A program made the position numbers and the translations under genes. From an uncultured Bacilli bacterium (lineage in GTDB: Bacteria > Bacillota_I > Bacilli_A > RFN20 > CAG-826), in NCBI GenBank assembly GCA_934162685.1, contig CAKPJO010000054.1, forward strand, positions 1-9,792: DNA of 9,792 nt, given 5' to 3'. Positions 1-7,303 of the stretch are shown in pieces. The first letter of the stretch is position 1, and every line of letters begins with the position of its first letter. Under the pieces are notes generated by a model that was given only the letters and a program-made list of their open reading frames with translations, made no database searches and was not told the origin of the DNA.

Positions 1-2729
1 GTATAAACATTATTTTTTAAAGCATTTTTTGCACAATACATTTGTGTCGCATCATTTTGATCAAGTGGCACACCATTTCTATTTAATGGATTGAGCCATA
101 AATCGTTTCCAGCAAGAACGCCACGTTGAGTGTGCATAATGTCATCACCACTAGCCCAGTCCGTAACAACAGATCCTTTAAATCCCCATTCATTACGTAA
201 TATTTCAGTTAATAAATCATAATTAGAGCCAGCCCAGACTGGTCCAATTCTATTAAAAGCAGTCATGATTGCATTGGCACCATCTTTAACCGCAATTTCA
301 AATGGCTTTAAATATATTTCACGGAAGTTTTGTTCAGTAATCCATGTATCAACACCTTTAGCGTTATCTCCTTCTTCAGATAAGGCAAAGTGTTTTAAAT
401 AGCAATATAATCCACCAGATTTTGCACCTTTAATAGTGGCACTAGCGAGTTTACCAGAGATAATTGGATCTTCTGAGTAATATTCATAGTTTCGACCATT
501 ATAGTTTGAACGATGTAAATTTACTCCTGGAGCATACCAACCATTAATGCCGCTTTTGCTTGCTTCATAAGCCATTGATTGTCCTAATTCATAAGCTAAA
601 GATTCGTTCCAAGTTGTACCAATTACACATTCGCAAGGATAAGATGTCCAAGATGATTTATCTTCAGCAATTTTTTGTGTGTTTTCATTAAAACCACTTG
701 GTCCATCAAAATCAAGAGTTTTAGTTTTTCCAATGGATTCAATTTCTTTAGAACCAAATCCACTTTTTTCAACTAAAGTAGATGCTTCATCTTTACTAAC
801 TTGATTAATTAAATCATCCCATTTTGAAGAATTAAAATCTTGCATTAATTCATCAACAAGAGTGTCGTTATATTTTAAATCTTTTCCTGAGGCTAAATCG
901 CTACTACTAGCTTTAGAGCCGTCTTTCTTAGTAACAAGATATAAATCTTTATTTACACCAAATATTGGCATAGTTTCTTGATCATTTGCGGAAGTTTTAT
1001 ATATTCTTGCTTTGTTAACTTTGGCACTATCTTTAGGTAAAGCAGCTTCTTTATCAACAAATGTAGCAATGAAATTACTACGTGATAAATAAGTAGCGTT
1101 AATTCCAACATTTGAACCATCTAAACATACATTTGCGTAACTATCATCACCTGTAAAACGATTGATAACATAATAATTTGTTTTTGGATCACGTTCAAAT
1201 TTTAAAGTTTCATCAATAGAATAAGTAAAAGTATTTTTATCCATTTCTTTTAGTTTATGAACATTTTCTTTTAATTCTAAGGTATAATTTCCTTTATCTA
1301 ATTCATATCCCATAAAACCATTATTATTTTTATCATAACAATCGTAACTTGCCATATCATAAGCGCTTATAGACAATGTTACATTTTGTGATTCATTTGG
1401 TTGAAGAAGTGATGTTTTAGCAAAATCTCCTAAAACGATAGAACTCTTTTCTATTCCTCCGCTGATGTAAGGGGCTTTAAAGTAAAGTTCTACAACATCT
1501 TTTCCTGGATATTCTCCAATATTTTTAACATTAACTTCAATTTCAATTTTAGAATCTTTAGTTAAAGAAGAACCAGATGGAAGTGATACATTTGTTACTT
1601 TCCAAGCAAAGTCAGTATAACTTAAACCATAGCCAAATGGATAAATAACAGCAGAATCATAACCATGTTCTAAACTATCAAAGAATCCCATCTCATTTGC
1701 CGTTTCATACCAACGATATCCAAAATAAATGTCTTCTTGATAAACGATATTTCCTCCAGTTGCAGATTTATTTCTTACATATTTATTAGCAAATACTGGT
1801 TCAGAAGAGAAGTCACTAGCGTAAGTATCCGCTAATTTACCACTAGGAGAAATTTTTATAGTTTCTTTTTCTCCTTTTTCATTAGTGATTACTTTTTGGC
1901 CTGCTAATAAATTAGCAACACTTTCAGTACCACATAATCCAGTAGGGCCACAATATAAAGCAGCACCGATTTTATCGTCTTTTAAGAAATCACATTGCAT
2001 GTTATTAGTAGTATTTAATAAAACAATTACTTTACTAAAATTATTTTTAACAATGTTAAGCATTTCTTCCTCTTTTTTAGATAAATCTAAGTAAGTACGA
2101 GTTGTATCAGTTTCATTCGATAAATAATCTTTACTTACTGAAGGAATTTCGCCAACATTTTCTCCACTAATTCTTGATAATACAACAATAGCGGTGTCAG
2201 AGAAGCTTTTAGCTTCGTTTATTAATTCATCAGTATAGAAACTTGTAGCAGGTTGTAAAATATAACCATTTTTATTCATCGATAAATAAGGATCACTAGT
2301 TGGTATAGCTTGTTTATATTTTTCGGCTAAGTTTTTATTATATTCAAATCCAGCATTTTCCAAACCTTTTAAAATACCAACTCTTTTTTCTGGGTCTGGT
2401 TTACAAGAACCAGAGCCAACACCAGTAAATACCCAACCATTATCAATAGAAGTATAACCAAATACATTTACTTTATTGTTTTCTTGAATGTTTAAAGGTA
2501 ATGTATGGTTTTCATTCTTTAATAAAACAGTACCATCTTCGGAAATCTTTTTGACTAATTCCGCGCCTTTTTTTGCAGTTTCCTCATCAATCTTATTTGC
2601 TCCAGTTCCAGCGATAGCGCTAGATATAAAATCAACGCCCAAAACACCAAAACATACGATATTACCAGCGACCGCAATCGCGGATAAAACTGTTAATGCG
2701 GAAAATATTATTTTCTTTTTTGTTTTCAT
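1..2729 (-). CDS. Glycoside hydrolase family 3 (beta-glucosidase-like), permuted domain order, membrane-anchored; C-terminus cut by window edge
   Basis: The gene runs off the left edge; 909 codons are visible with no frame break. Residues 1-40 are a basic start and a long hydrophobic stretch without a lipobox, so an uncleaved anchor or signal peptide is likely. Domains follow in permuted order. The GH3 C-type sandwich comes first, with SGEN around Glu190 and the family signature YPFGYGLSYT at 363-372. An Fn3-like domain follows at about 373-490, then a linker with YLSR near 547-550. The GH3 N-type barrel starts near 630, with LKHFA (Lys779-His780) and TDW carrying the predicted nucleophile Asp857. 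Known family enzymes remove terminal beta-linked sugars such as glucose or xylose; the substrate here cannot be read from sequence. The start is fixed by AGGAGG at 2738-2743. It is the last visible gene of the surface operon and probably acts outside the membrane. Confidence 0.93.
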   Translation of the reverse strand, partial: MKTKKKIIFSALTVLSAIAVAGNIVCFGVLGVDFISSAIAGTGANKIDEETAKKGAELVKKISEDGTVLLKNENHTLPLNIQENNKVNVFGYTSIDNGWVFTGVGSGSCKPDPEKRVGILKGLENAGFEYNKNLAEKYKQAIPTSDPYLSMNKNGYILQPATSFYTDELINEAKSFSDTAIVVLSRISGENVGEIPSVSKDYLSNETDTTRTYLDLSKKEEEMLNIVKNNFSKVIVLLNTTNNMQCDFLKDDKIGAALYCGPTGLCGTESVANLLAGQKVITNEKGEKETIKISPSGKLADTYASDFSSEPVFANKYVRNKSATGGNIVYQEDIYFGYRWYETANEMGFFDSLEHGYDSAVIYPFGYGLSYTDFAWKVTNVSLPSGSSLTKDSKIEIEVNVKNIGEYPGKDVVELYFKAPYISGGIEKSSIVLGDFAKTSLLQPNESQNVTLSISAYDMASYDCYDKNNNGFMGYELDKGNYTLELKENVHKLKEMDKNTFTYSIDETLKFERDPKTNYYVINRFTGDDSYANVCLDGSNVGINATYLSRSNFIATFVDKEAALPKDSAKVNKARIYKTSANDQETMPIFGVNKDLYLVTKKDGSKASSSDLASGKDLKYNDTLVDELMQDFNSSKWDDLINQVSKDEASTLVEKSGFGSKEIESIGKTKTLDFDGPSGFNENTQKIAEDKSSWTSYPCECVIGTTWNESLAYELGQSMAYEASKSGINGWYAPGVNLHRSNYNGRNYEYYSEDPIISGKLASATIKGAKSGGLYCYLKHFALSEEGDNAKGVDTWITEQNFREIYLKPFEIAVKDGANAIMTAFNRIGPVWAGSNYDLLTEILRNEWGFKGSVVTDWASGDDIMHTQRGVLAGNDLWLNPLNRNGVPLDQNDATQMYCAKNALKNNVY

Positions 2730-2737
2730 GATTTTTA

Positions 2738-2743
2738 CCTCCT
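2738..2743 (-). promoter_or_regulatory. Ribosome binding site of the GH3 gene, overlapping the upstream stop codon
   Basis: AGGAGG on the minus strand lies 8 bases before the GH3 ATG. The TAG stop of the phosphoesterase gene (2742-2744) shares bases with this site, so ribosomes finishing that gene stop on the next start signal. This supports translational coupling. Confidence 0.85.
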
Positions 2744-4175
2744 ATAATGGCAATACTACTTGATAGTTTGAAAACCAATATTTAGATGTTTGATCAACAT
2801 CTTCAAATTCACGGCCTTTTATGATGATTTGATCTTCATATACTTCTAGATATAATCCTTGTGCTCCGCCGCTTTCATAAGTACCATCTTTATAGTGTTT
2901 TCCTCCGCCATTACCTTCCCATAAATATCCAACAGCGGCAGTATTAAAAAATGAAGGATAATTATCAGAAATCAAATAACTTTGTTCACTTTCAAATGAC
3001 CAATGTGAATGGCTTGAGAAAAATAAAGTTTGTGGATAATCTTTAATAATATTTCGAATTTGATTTTCTTCATCAAGAGTATAACCATACCAAGTTTGAT
3101 TTAATTTAGATAAAGACCCAGATACGGTATCTCTTAAAGATCCATGTGAGAACAAATAGATTGGTTTATTAGTTTTACCAGCTTTTTCCATAGTATTTTT
3201 TAGCCATTCAATTTGTTCTTTACCTAATGTTGCATCAGCGCGTGTATTTCCGTCTAATGCCTTAGGAATGCTAGTAGTGCCTAAATATATAAAGTAACTA
3301 TCATTTATCACTTCATAAAAATATTGTGAAGTATTACCAGTTTTACTTTTCCATAAATTTAATCTAGTTTCATATCTTTGATTTAATTCTTCTTCACTAA
3401 CACCTTGATAATAACCATTTTCACTTTGAATAATAAACTCATGGTTTCCTAATCCAATAGTCATTTTTTGATTGGTGTTTTTAAATACAGTATCAAAAGA
3501 ATTAAAGAAAGAATCGTAATTCTCTGCTTTTGCTTCATCGACAATATCTCCGTTAACGGCAATAAGAGATGATTTTGGAGAATTTTCTTTAATGTCTTCA
3601 AAAGCTTTTTTAGATCTTCGATAAAAACAAGGAGACCCAGTACTTACTTGTTGGTCACTAATAACTTGGAATTCATATAGTAATTCGCTATTTTTTTTAT
3701 ATTCTTCCATTCCCTTAGAAGCTTTATCAATGATGTTATCGCTATTATCATAAGCAATAACCCATAATTTTGTAGCATTCAAAGGAATTAAGGCATTCTT
3801 TTTAAAGTTATATTCAAATTCACTAGCGTTCATATTATCAAAAGTTATCAAAGCATCATAATCTTCAAAAGGAGTAGTGTCATCTCCCCATTTTAAAGAT
3901 ACTTTTTTGATATTGTCATTAAATGTATTACTTTTTTGAATTAAAACAAGTCCTTCAGCGCAGTTTTTTATTGTTGTATCATGATAATAATTAATAGATA
4001 AGTTATTTGAATTAATATCAGGAGTAATAGATGTAGAATTACTAACGCTAGTACTAGTAGAAGTAGAATTTGAATTAGAGTCTTGATTAGTAGAACAACC
4101 TCCTAGTAGCATTAAAGCCACTAGGAGGAAGCTCGCTGAACTAATCAATATTTTATTATTGTAGTTCTTATTCAT
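2742..4175 (-). CDS. Lipoprotein with calcineurin-like metallophosphoesterase domain
   Basis: The 477-aa protein starts with a lipoprotein signal (LLGGC, Cys27), followed by a Ser/Thr/Asn linker at 31-50 that would hold the domain away from the membrane. Residues 57-168 look beta-rich, like the small domain that precedes the catalytic part in some purple-acid-phosphatase-like proteins; this is inference. The phosphoesterase core follows: SDQQ (Asp174), NGD (Asp210), GNHE (Asn244-His245), FSHG (His344) and SSHSH (His389, His391). These match the five metal-binding motifs of the superfamily, except that motif 1 has Gln176 where DxH is usual. The expected activity is hydrolysis of a phosphomonoester or phosphodiester outside the cell; the substrate is unknown. 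It begins 2 bases after the previous stop with no good Shine-Dalgarno, and ends within the GH3 ribosome binding site. A 9-bp inverted repeat lies in the signal-peptide codons. Confidence 0.9.
   Translation of the reverse strand: MNKNYNNKILISSASFLLVALMLLGGCSTNQDSNSNSTSTSTSVSNSTSITPDINSNNLSINYYHDTTIKNCAEGLVLIQKSNTFNDNIKKVSLKWGDDTTPFEDYDALITFDNMNASEFEYNFKKNALIPLNATKLWVIAYDNSDNIIDKASKGMEEYKKNSELLYEFQVISDQQVSTGSPCFYRRSKKAFEDIKENSPKSSLIAVNGDIVDEAKAENYDSFFNSFDTVFKNTNQKMTIGLGNHEFIIQSENGYYQGVSEEELNQRYETRLNLWKSKTGNTSQYFYEVINDSYFIYLGTTSIPKALDGNTRADATLGKEQIEWLKNTMEKAGKTNKPIYLFSHGSLRDTVSGSLSKLNQTWYGYTLDEENQIRNIIKDYPQTLFFSSHSHWSFESEQSYLISDNYPSFFNTAAVGYLWEGNGGGKHYKDGTYESGGAQGLYLEVYEDQIIIKGREFEDVDQTSKYWFSNYQVVLPL
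4099..4128 (-). repeat. 9-bp perfect inverted repeat (CCTCCTAGT / ACTAGGAGG) inside the phosphoesterase coding sequence
   Basis: Arms at 4099-4107 and 4120-4128 are perfectly complementary around a 12-base loop, whose GC/GC pair could extend the stem after one mismatch. In the mRNA the first arm reads CCUCCU and the second AGGAGG, so the hairpin hides a Shine-Dalgarno-like sequence about 50-75 bases after the start codon. It encodes part of the hydrophobic core and lipobox of the signal peptide. Whether it functions is not known. Confidence 0.75.
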
Positions 4176-4177
4176 AA

Positions 4178-6556
4178 TTATTTAACGTATCCGTCATAAC
4201 CGACGACTGGATCATTCCAAACACCGATTGTAATAACATCATAGACATCATAAGCACCAGTAGCGGTATTTTTGCTATCTTTTTCCATATAAACGATTTG
4301 ATACATACCACCAGTTGCGCCACTTATACCAGGTCTTTCACCATTAGGATTTTGTTTTGTAACATCACAAGGTGTTCCTAAATAAGCTTTTCCATCACTA
4401 TTCCAAGATGTATTTGTTGGATAGTAGTAATAGATTGATCCTGGAGAATTAGAATAAATATTATCTCCACCTTGATATACACCAACCCAACATGAATTTG
4501 GTGAAGATTCATTTACTTTATCAACAGTAACATAAATTGGTTCATTATTATCATCGTCAAAGTAAGTGTGACGATCTGTCCACATATTTACTTCATAAGC
4601 TTCTAATTTACTAGAAGTTTCTAATTCAATATAATCAAGTCCACCTAAGTATTCGTAATTGTTATTAGTATAATTACGTGGTTCCCATGAAATACGGTTT
4701 TTACCCGCTCTTAATTGAATTTGGGTTTCAAGAGTAATAGTAGTAAAGTTTTCTTTTGTTCCTTTTAAATTATTGCCTTTTAAAGTATTAGGAGTAGATA
4801 TTAATTCATCATTAATCCATAAATCACCGATATCGCCTAATCCGACATCTTCCATTATAGTATTAGCATCAACATAAGGAGCGGCTACACGCATTTTAAT
4901 AGTAGCAACTGCAGGTTCATTAGCAACAATACCATAAATAATCTTTGTTGATTCAACTTTATTAACATATTTATCTGTTTCAACTTTTTTAGCATCTTTA
5001 AATTCAACCATTTGTGCACCTGTTGCTAATTCATCATAACCAACACGTTTAGTTGTATTAGCTTCGGCTTCAAATTTATATGAAATAATGTCAGCAGGTT
5101 CTTCCGCTAAGAAAGGAGTGAAAGTGCCATCTAAATAAGAAATGTCAACGAAATCTAATCCTCCAAGATATTCGAAGCCTGTTCCTTTTTTAATGTTGAA
5201 ACTTAAAGTATTCTTTCCTTCTTCAAATTTTAACCAACCGGTTTCTACTACGGTGAAGTTTTCTTTTGAACCTTTAGAAGCATTACCTTTTAAAGTCATT
5301 TTTGATAAATCTAAGTTCTTTTGATTTAAAGTGACAGTCATGATATCGCCTAAATTTGTATCAGTCATTTCAGTTGTAGCATTTACATAAGGTGATGCAA
5401 CTTTAAATGATAATTTAGCTAAAGTATTGCTGGAGTTAAATCCAAATAATACTTTCATATTTTCTTTAAATTCAACAAATGTTTTTGGTGAAATATTAAC
5501 ATTTGGATTTTCTTTATTTTCATAAATTCTCGTTGTAGCGGCTTCAACTTCCATTTTTGTAGATTTTAATGCTACATCTGGATCTGCACCTTCAACTTCA
5601 TTTGTATCTTGGACATATTCTAAGTTAGATTTTGAGAATAGGGTCATACTATCAATATTTCCTAAGCAAGATAGAGTACCACTATAATTATCATCGCTAA
5701 TTGTTGTTTGATCGAAACGATTAGATAAAACGAATGTAATAACATTTAATCCTTTCTTTAATTCAACTTTACCAATGACAACATCTTTAACATTATAATA
5801 ATCAGCAGAACCGCCACGATTTAATGTTCCCTCAACATGAACTTCTTCAGTATTAATTACTTTACCATTAACTTTAACAGTATAGAAATCTGCAAAGGTA
5901 TAAGGAATTGAGTCCCACATTCCTAACCAACCACTAGGACCCATTAATCTAAATTGTAACTTAGCATTTGCGTCTGCTTCATCAGCATTAATACCCCAAA
6001 TGATACGATCACCTTTAGATAATTTACCAACAACACCTGTTCCACTTAAACGATCATCATCGACGGCTTCAACTCCAATAGAACTACCAGAGGTTCCAAC
6101 AAGATGAGCATTTTCAGCTTCAAAAACATTCTCATATCTTCCTTCTTCATCGCTACCTAAAACAACTAATTTACCTTCGGCTTTTTTAGTAGGATTACTT
6201 ACACTTCTTGCAGTAATTGTAACTGTACCTCTTGCTAAACATTCAATCTTATTATCTTTTGTGATTTTAGCAATAGTAGTATCACTACTTGATAATGTAA
6301 ATTCTTTGTTTGTAGCATTTGAAGGCTTAATTTTTACATTCGCAGTAATGATTTCTCCAATCTTTGCGTTTTGTTTACTTAATTCTAGCATGACTTCGGT
6401 AACACCAATATTTTCTATTGGTGTACTTGTTTGACTACTAGGAGAAGTAGAATCTGGTTTGGATGTGGAAGTATTATTGTTACAACCACTAAGGACACCT
6501 AATCCGGTTAGTAAAGAAATTGCTAACCAAAATTTTGGCATTTTATTTTTTCTCAT
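4178..6556 (-). CDS. Surface lipoprotein with Big_2-type Ig domain and three CBM6/35-like carbohydrate-binding modules
   Basis: The 792-aa protein has a lipoprotein signal (VLSGC, Cys25) and a Ser/Thr-rich linker to about 46. A bacterial Ig-like (Big_2-type) domain follows at 51-133, with the typical SSSDTTIAKI and GTVTITA strands. Three beta-sandwich modules then start with the FEAENA-like opening common in CBM6/CBM35/malectin-like domains: about 141-308, 333-475 and 492-648. The second and third are clear copies, sharing A(S/A)PYV, LGDI, KENFT and EYLGGLD. The C-terminal part (655-782) contains CWVGVY and Tyr-rich strands, resembling the beta-sandwich found beside phosphoesterases with a DWIGIY motif; this is tentative. 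No catalytic motif was recognised, so it probably captures or presents a glycan for the two enzymes encoded downstream. An in-frame ATG at 6595 is rejected as start: the chosen start has AAAGGAGG 10 bases upstream, and 6595 lies near the predicted transcript start. Confidence 0.88.
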   Translation of the reverse strand: MRKNKMPKFWLAISLLTGLGVLSGCNNNTSTSKPDSTSPSSQTSTPIENIGVTEVMLELSKQNAKIGEIITANVKIKPSNATNKEFTLSSSDTTIAKITKDNKIECLARGTVTITARSVSNPTKKAEGKLVVLGSDEEGRYENVFEAENAHLVGTSGSSIGVEAVDDDRLSGTGVVGKLSKGDRIIWGINADEADANAKLQFRLMGPSGWLGMWDSIPYTFADFYTVKVNGKVINTEEVHVEGTLNRGGSADYYNVKDVVIGKVELKKGLNVITFVLSNRFDQTTISDDNYSGTLSCLGNIDSMTLFSKSNLEYVQDTNEVEGADPDVALKSTKMEVEAATTRIYENKENPNVNISPKTFVEFKENMKVLFGFNSSNTLAKLSFKVASPYVNATTEMTDTNLGDIMTVTLNQKNLDLSKMTLKGNASKGSKENFTVVETGWLKFEEGKNTLSFNIKKGTGFEYLGGLDFVDISYLDGTFTPFLAEEPADIISYKFEAEANTTKRVGYDELATGAQMVEFKDAKKVETDKYVNKVESTKIIYGIVANEPAVATIKMRVAAPYVDANTIMEDVGLGDIGDLWINDELISTPNTLKGNNLKGTKENFTTITLETQIQLRAGKNRISWEPRNYTNNNYEYLGGLDYIELETSSKLEAYEVNMWTDRHTYFDDDNNEPIYVTVDKVNESSPNSCWVGVYQGGDNIYSNSPGSIYYYYPTNTSWNSDGKAYLGTPCDVTKQNPNGERPGISGATGGMYQIVYMEKDSKNTATGAYDVYDVITIGVWNDPVVGYDGYVK

Positions 6557-6566
6557 AAAATAATTT

Positions 6567-6574
6567 CCTCCTTT
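6567..6574 (-). promoter_or_regulatory. Ribosome binding site fixing the start of the CBM lipoprotein
   Basis: AAAGGAGG on the minus strand, 10 bases before the ATG at 6556-6554. If the upstream ATG at 6595 were used, this sequence would be translated as KGG, and a lipoprotein signal would gain an unlikely N-terminal extension. Confidence 0.85.
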
Positions 6575-6599
6575 GAGTATAAAATAAAACATCATTGCT

Positions 6600-6628
6600 A
6601 ATATATTTTCCTTTATAAATACTCACAA
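6600..6628 (-). promoter_or_regulatory. Sigma-A-like promoter of the surface operon
   Basis: On the minus strand, TTGTGA (6628-6623) and TATATT (6605-6600) are separated by exactly 17 bases. They match 4/6 of the -35 and 5/6 of the -10 consensus. Transcription would start near 6593, leaving a leader of about 37 bases before the lipoprotein ATG. No ECF-type -35/-10 pair was recognised here. Confidence 0.6.
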
Positions 6629-6637
6629 GAAAGATTA

Positions 6638-6669
6638 CGAAGTTGGTAGATATCATTTCGTAGTTGGTA
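6638..6669. repeat. Two 11-bp direct repeats spaced 21 bp (candidate operator)
   Basis: CGAAGTTGGTA (6638-6648) and CGTAGTTGGTA (6659-6669) differ at one base. Their starts are 21 bp apart, which is two DNA turns, so a protein would bind both on the same face. The nearer copy ends about 10 bases upstream of the operon -35, a position typical of activators. The second copy overlaps the cre-like site. Confidence 0.6.
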
Positions 6670-6679
6670 ACCGCTTACA
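6666..6679. promoter_or_regulatory. Catabolite response element (cre)-like operator for CcpA or another LacI-family regulator
   Basis: GGTAACCGCTTACA matches 13 of 14 positions of the cre consensus TGWAANCGNTNWCA, including the central CG typical of LacI/GalR-family operators; only the first base differs. It lies about 38 bases upstream of the operon -35 and just upstream of the candidate promoter facing the sigma gene. It could therefore act on either transcript. Carbon-source control would suit a glycoside hydrolase operon. Confidence 0.6.
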
Positions 6680-6687
6680 ATTGTTGT

Positions 6688-6717
6688 TTGCACTTAGTAA
6701 ATAAGAATGTATATGAT
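6688..6717 (+). promoter_or_regulatory. Weak promoter candidate for the sigma factor operon
   Basis: TTGCAC (6688-6693) and TATGAT (6712-6717) are 18 bases apart; the -10 matches 5/6 but the -35 only 3/6. Transcription would start near 6724 and give a leader of roughly 60 bases. The region is AT-rich, so chance matches are common. Confidence 0.35.
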
Positions 6718-6787
6718 AAAATTATTAAAAATAAATTTTTTCCAATAAAAGTAGATATTTGTTTGTATTAAAAGCGAGGGGTGTTAT

Positions 6788-7303
6788 ATGGAATTAAGTG
6801 AAATGATTGATGAGTTCAAGCAAAACGACCACACTAACTTCAAATTGTTTTATGAATTAACACATAAACAAGTATTTTTCTCGTCTTTCACTATTTTAAA
6901 AGAACAAGCACTTGCGGAAGATATTATGCAAGATACTTATGTGACATTTTTAAATAATATTGGTGAAGTTAAATCATCACAAAATATTTATGCGTATTTA
7001 TCCACAATTGCAAGAAACTTAAGTATAAATTATTACAAGAAGATGAAAAGGAACACGGAAGATGATGAACCACTTAACTATATGGATACAAGAGATATGC
7101 CTTATATTGGAAGTAATGTTATAACGATTCTTGAATTATTAGACTCACAAGAAGAACGAGAAATAGTTACATATCACGTTATTCTTGATTATAAGTTTGC
7201 GGATGTTGCTAAAATTATGTCCAATCCCTTAGGAACGGTTTTATGGATGTATAATCGTGCGATTAAAAAATTAAAAGAAAGGATGTCTAAATATGAAAAA
7301 TAA
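6788..7303 (+). CDS. ECF-type RNA polymerase sigma factor
   Basis: The 171-aa protein has the two-domain layout and size of extracytoplasmic function sigma factors. Region 2 spans about 10-88: AEDIMQDTYVTFL (43-54, core binding) and IARNLSINYYKKMKR (74-88, -10 recognition). A short linker follows (about 89-112), then region 4 at about 113-166, whose helix-turn-helix ends GTVLWMYNRAIKKLKE where the canonical form is GTVKSRLxRARxxL. It should direct RNA polymerase to a small set of promoters when released by its anti-sigma partner. GAGGGG (6776-6781) lies 6 bases before the ATG. The last 11 bases overlap the next gene, whose product has the layout of a membrane anti-sigma factor. It lies divergently from the glycan operon, which is a candidate target. 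Group assignment within the ECF families is not possible by eye. Confidence 0.88.
   Translation: MELSEMIDEFKQNDHTNFKLFYELTHKQVFFSSFTILKEQALAEDIMQDTYVTFLNNIGEVKSSQNIYAYLSTIARNLSINYYKKMKRNTEDDEPLNYMDTRDMPYIGSNVITILELLDSQEEREIVTYHVILDYKFADVAKIMSNPLGTVLWMYNRAIKKLKERMSKYEK

Noticed and set aside
1885..2763. Plus-strand open frames at 1885-2094 and 2488-2763
   Set aside because: Both lie opposite the intact GH3 gene, have no ribosome binding site or recognisable product, and arise from its codon pattern.
5142..5324. Plus-strand open frame of 60 codons
   Set aside because: Antisense shadow of the CBM lipoprotein with no supporting start signal.
6557..6595. Upstream ATG start for the CBM lipoprotein
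   Set aside because: It would translate through AAAGGAGG and put 13 extra residues before a lipoprotein signal; the ATG at 6556 has ideal spacing.
6600..6670. ECF-type promoter (AAC ... CGT) for the operon in the CCAACT / TCGT sequences
   Set aside because: The AAC-to-CGT gap is about 23 bases, too long for the usual 16-17, and a better sigma-A-like pair is present downstream.
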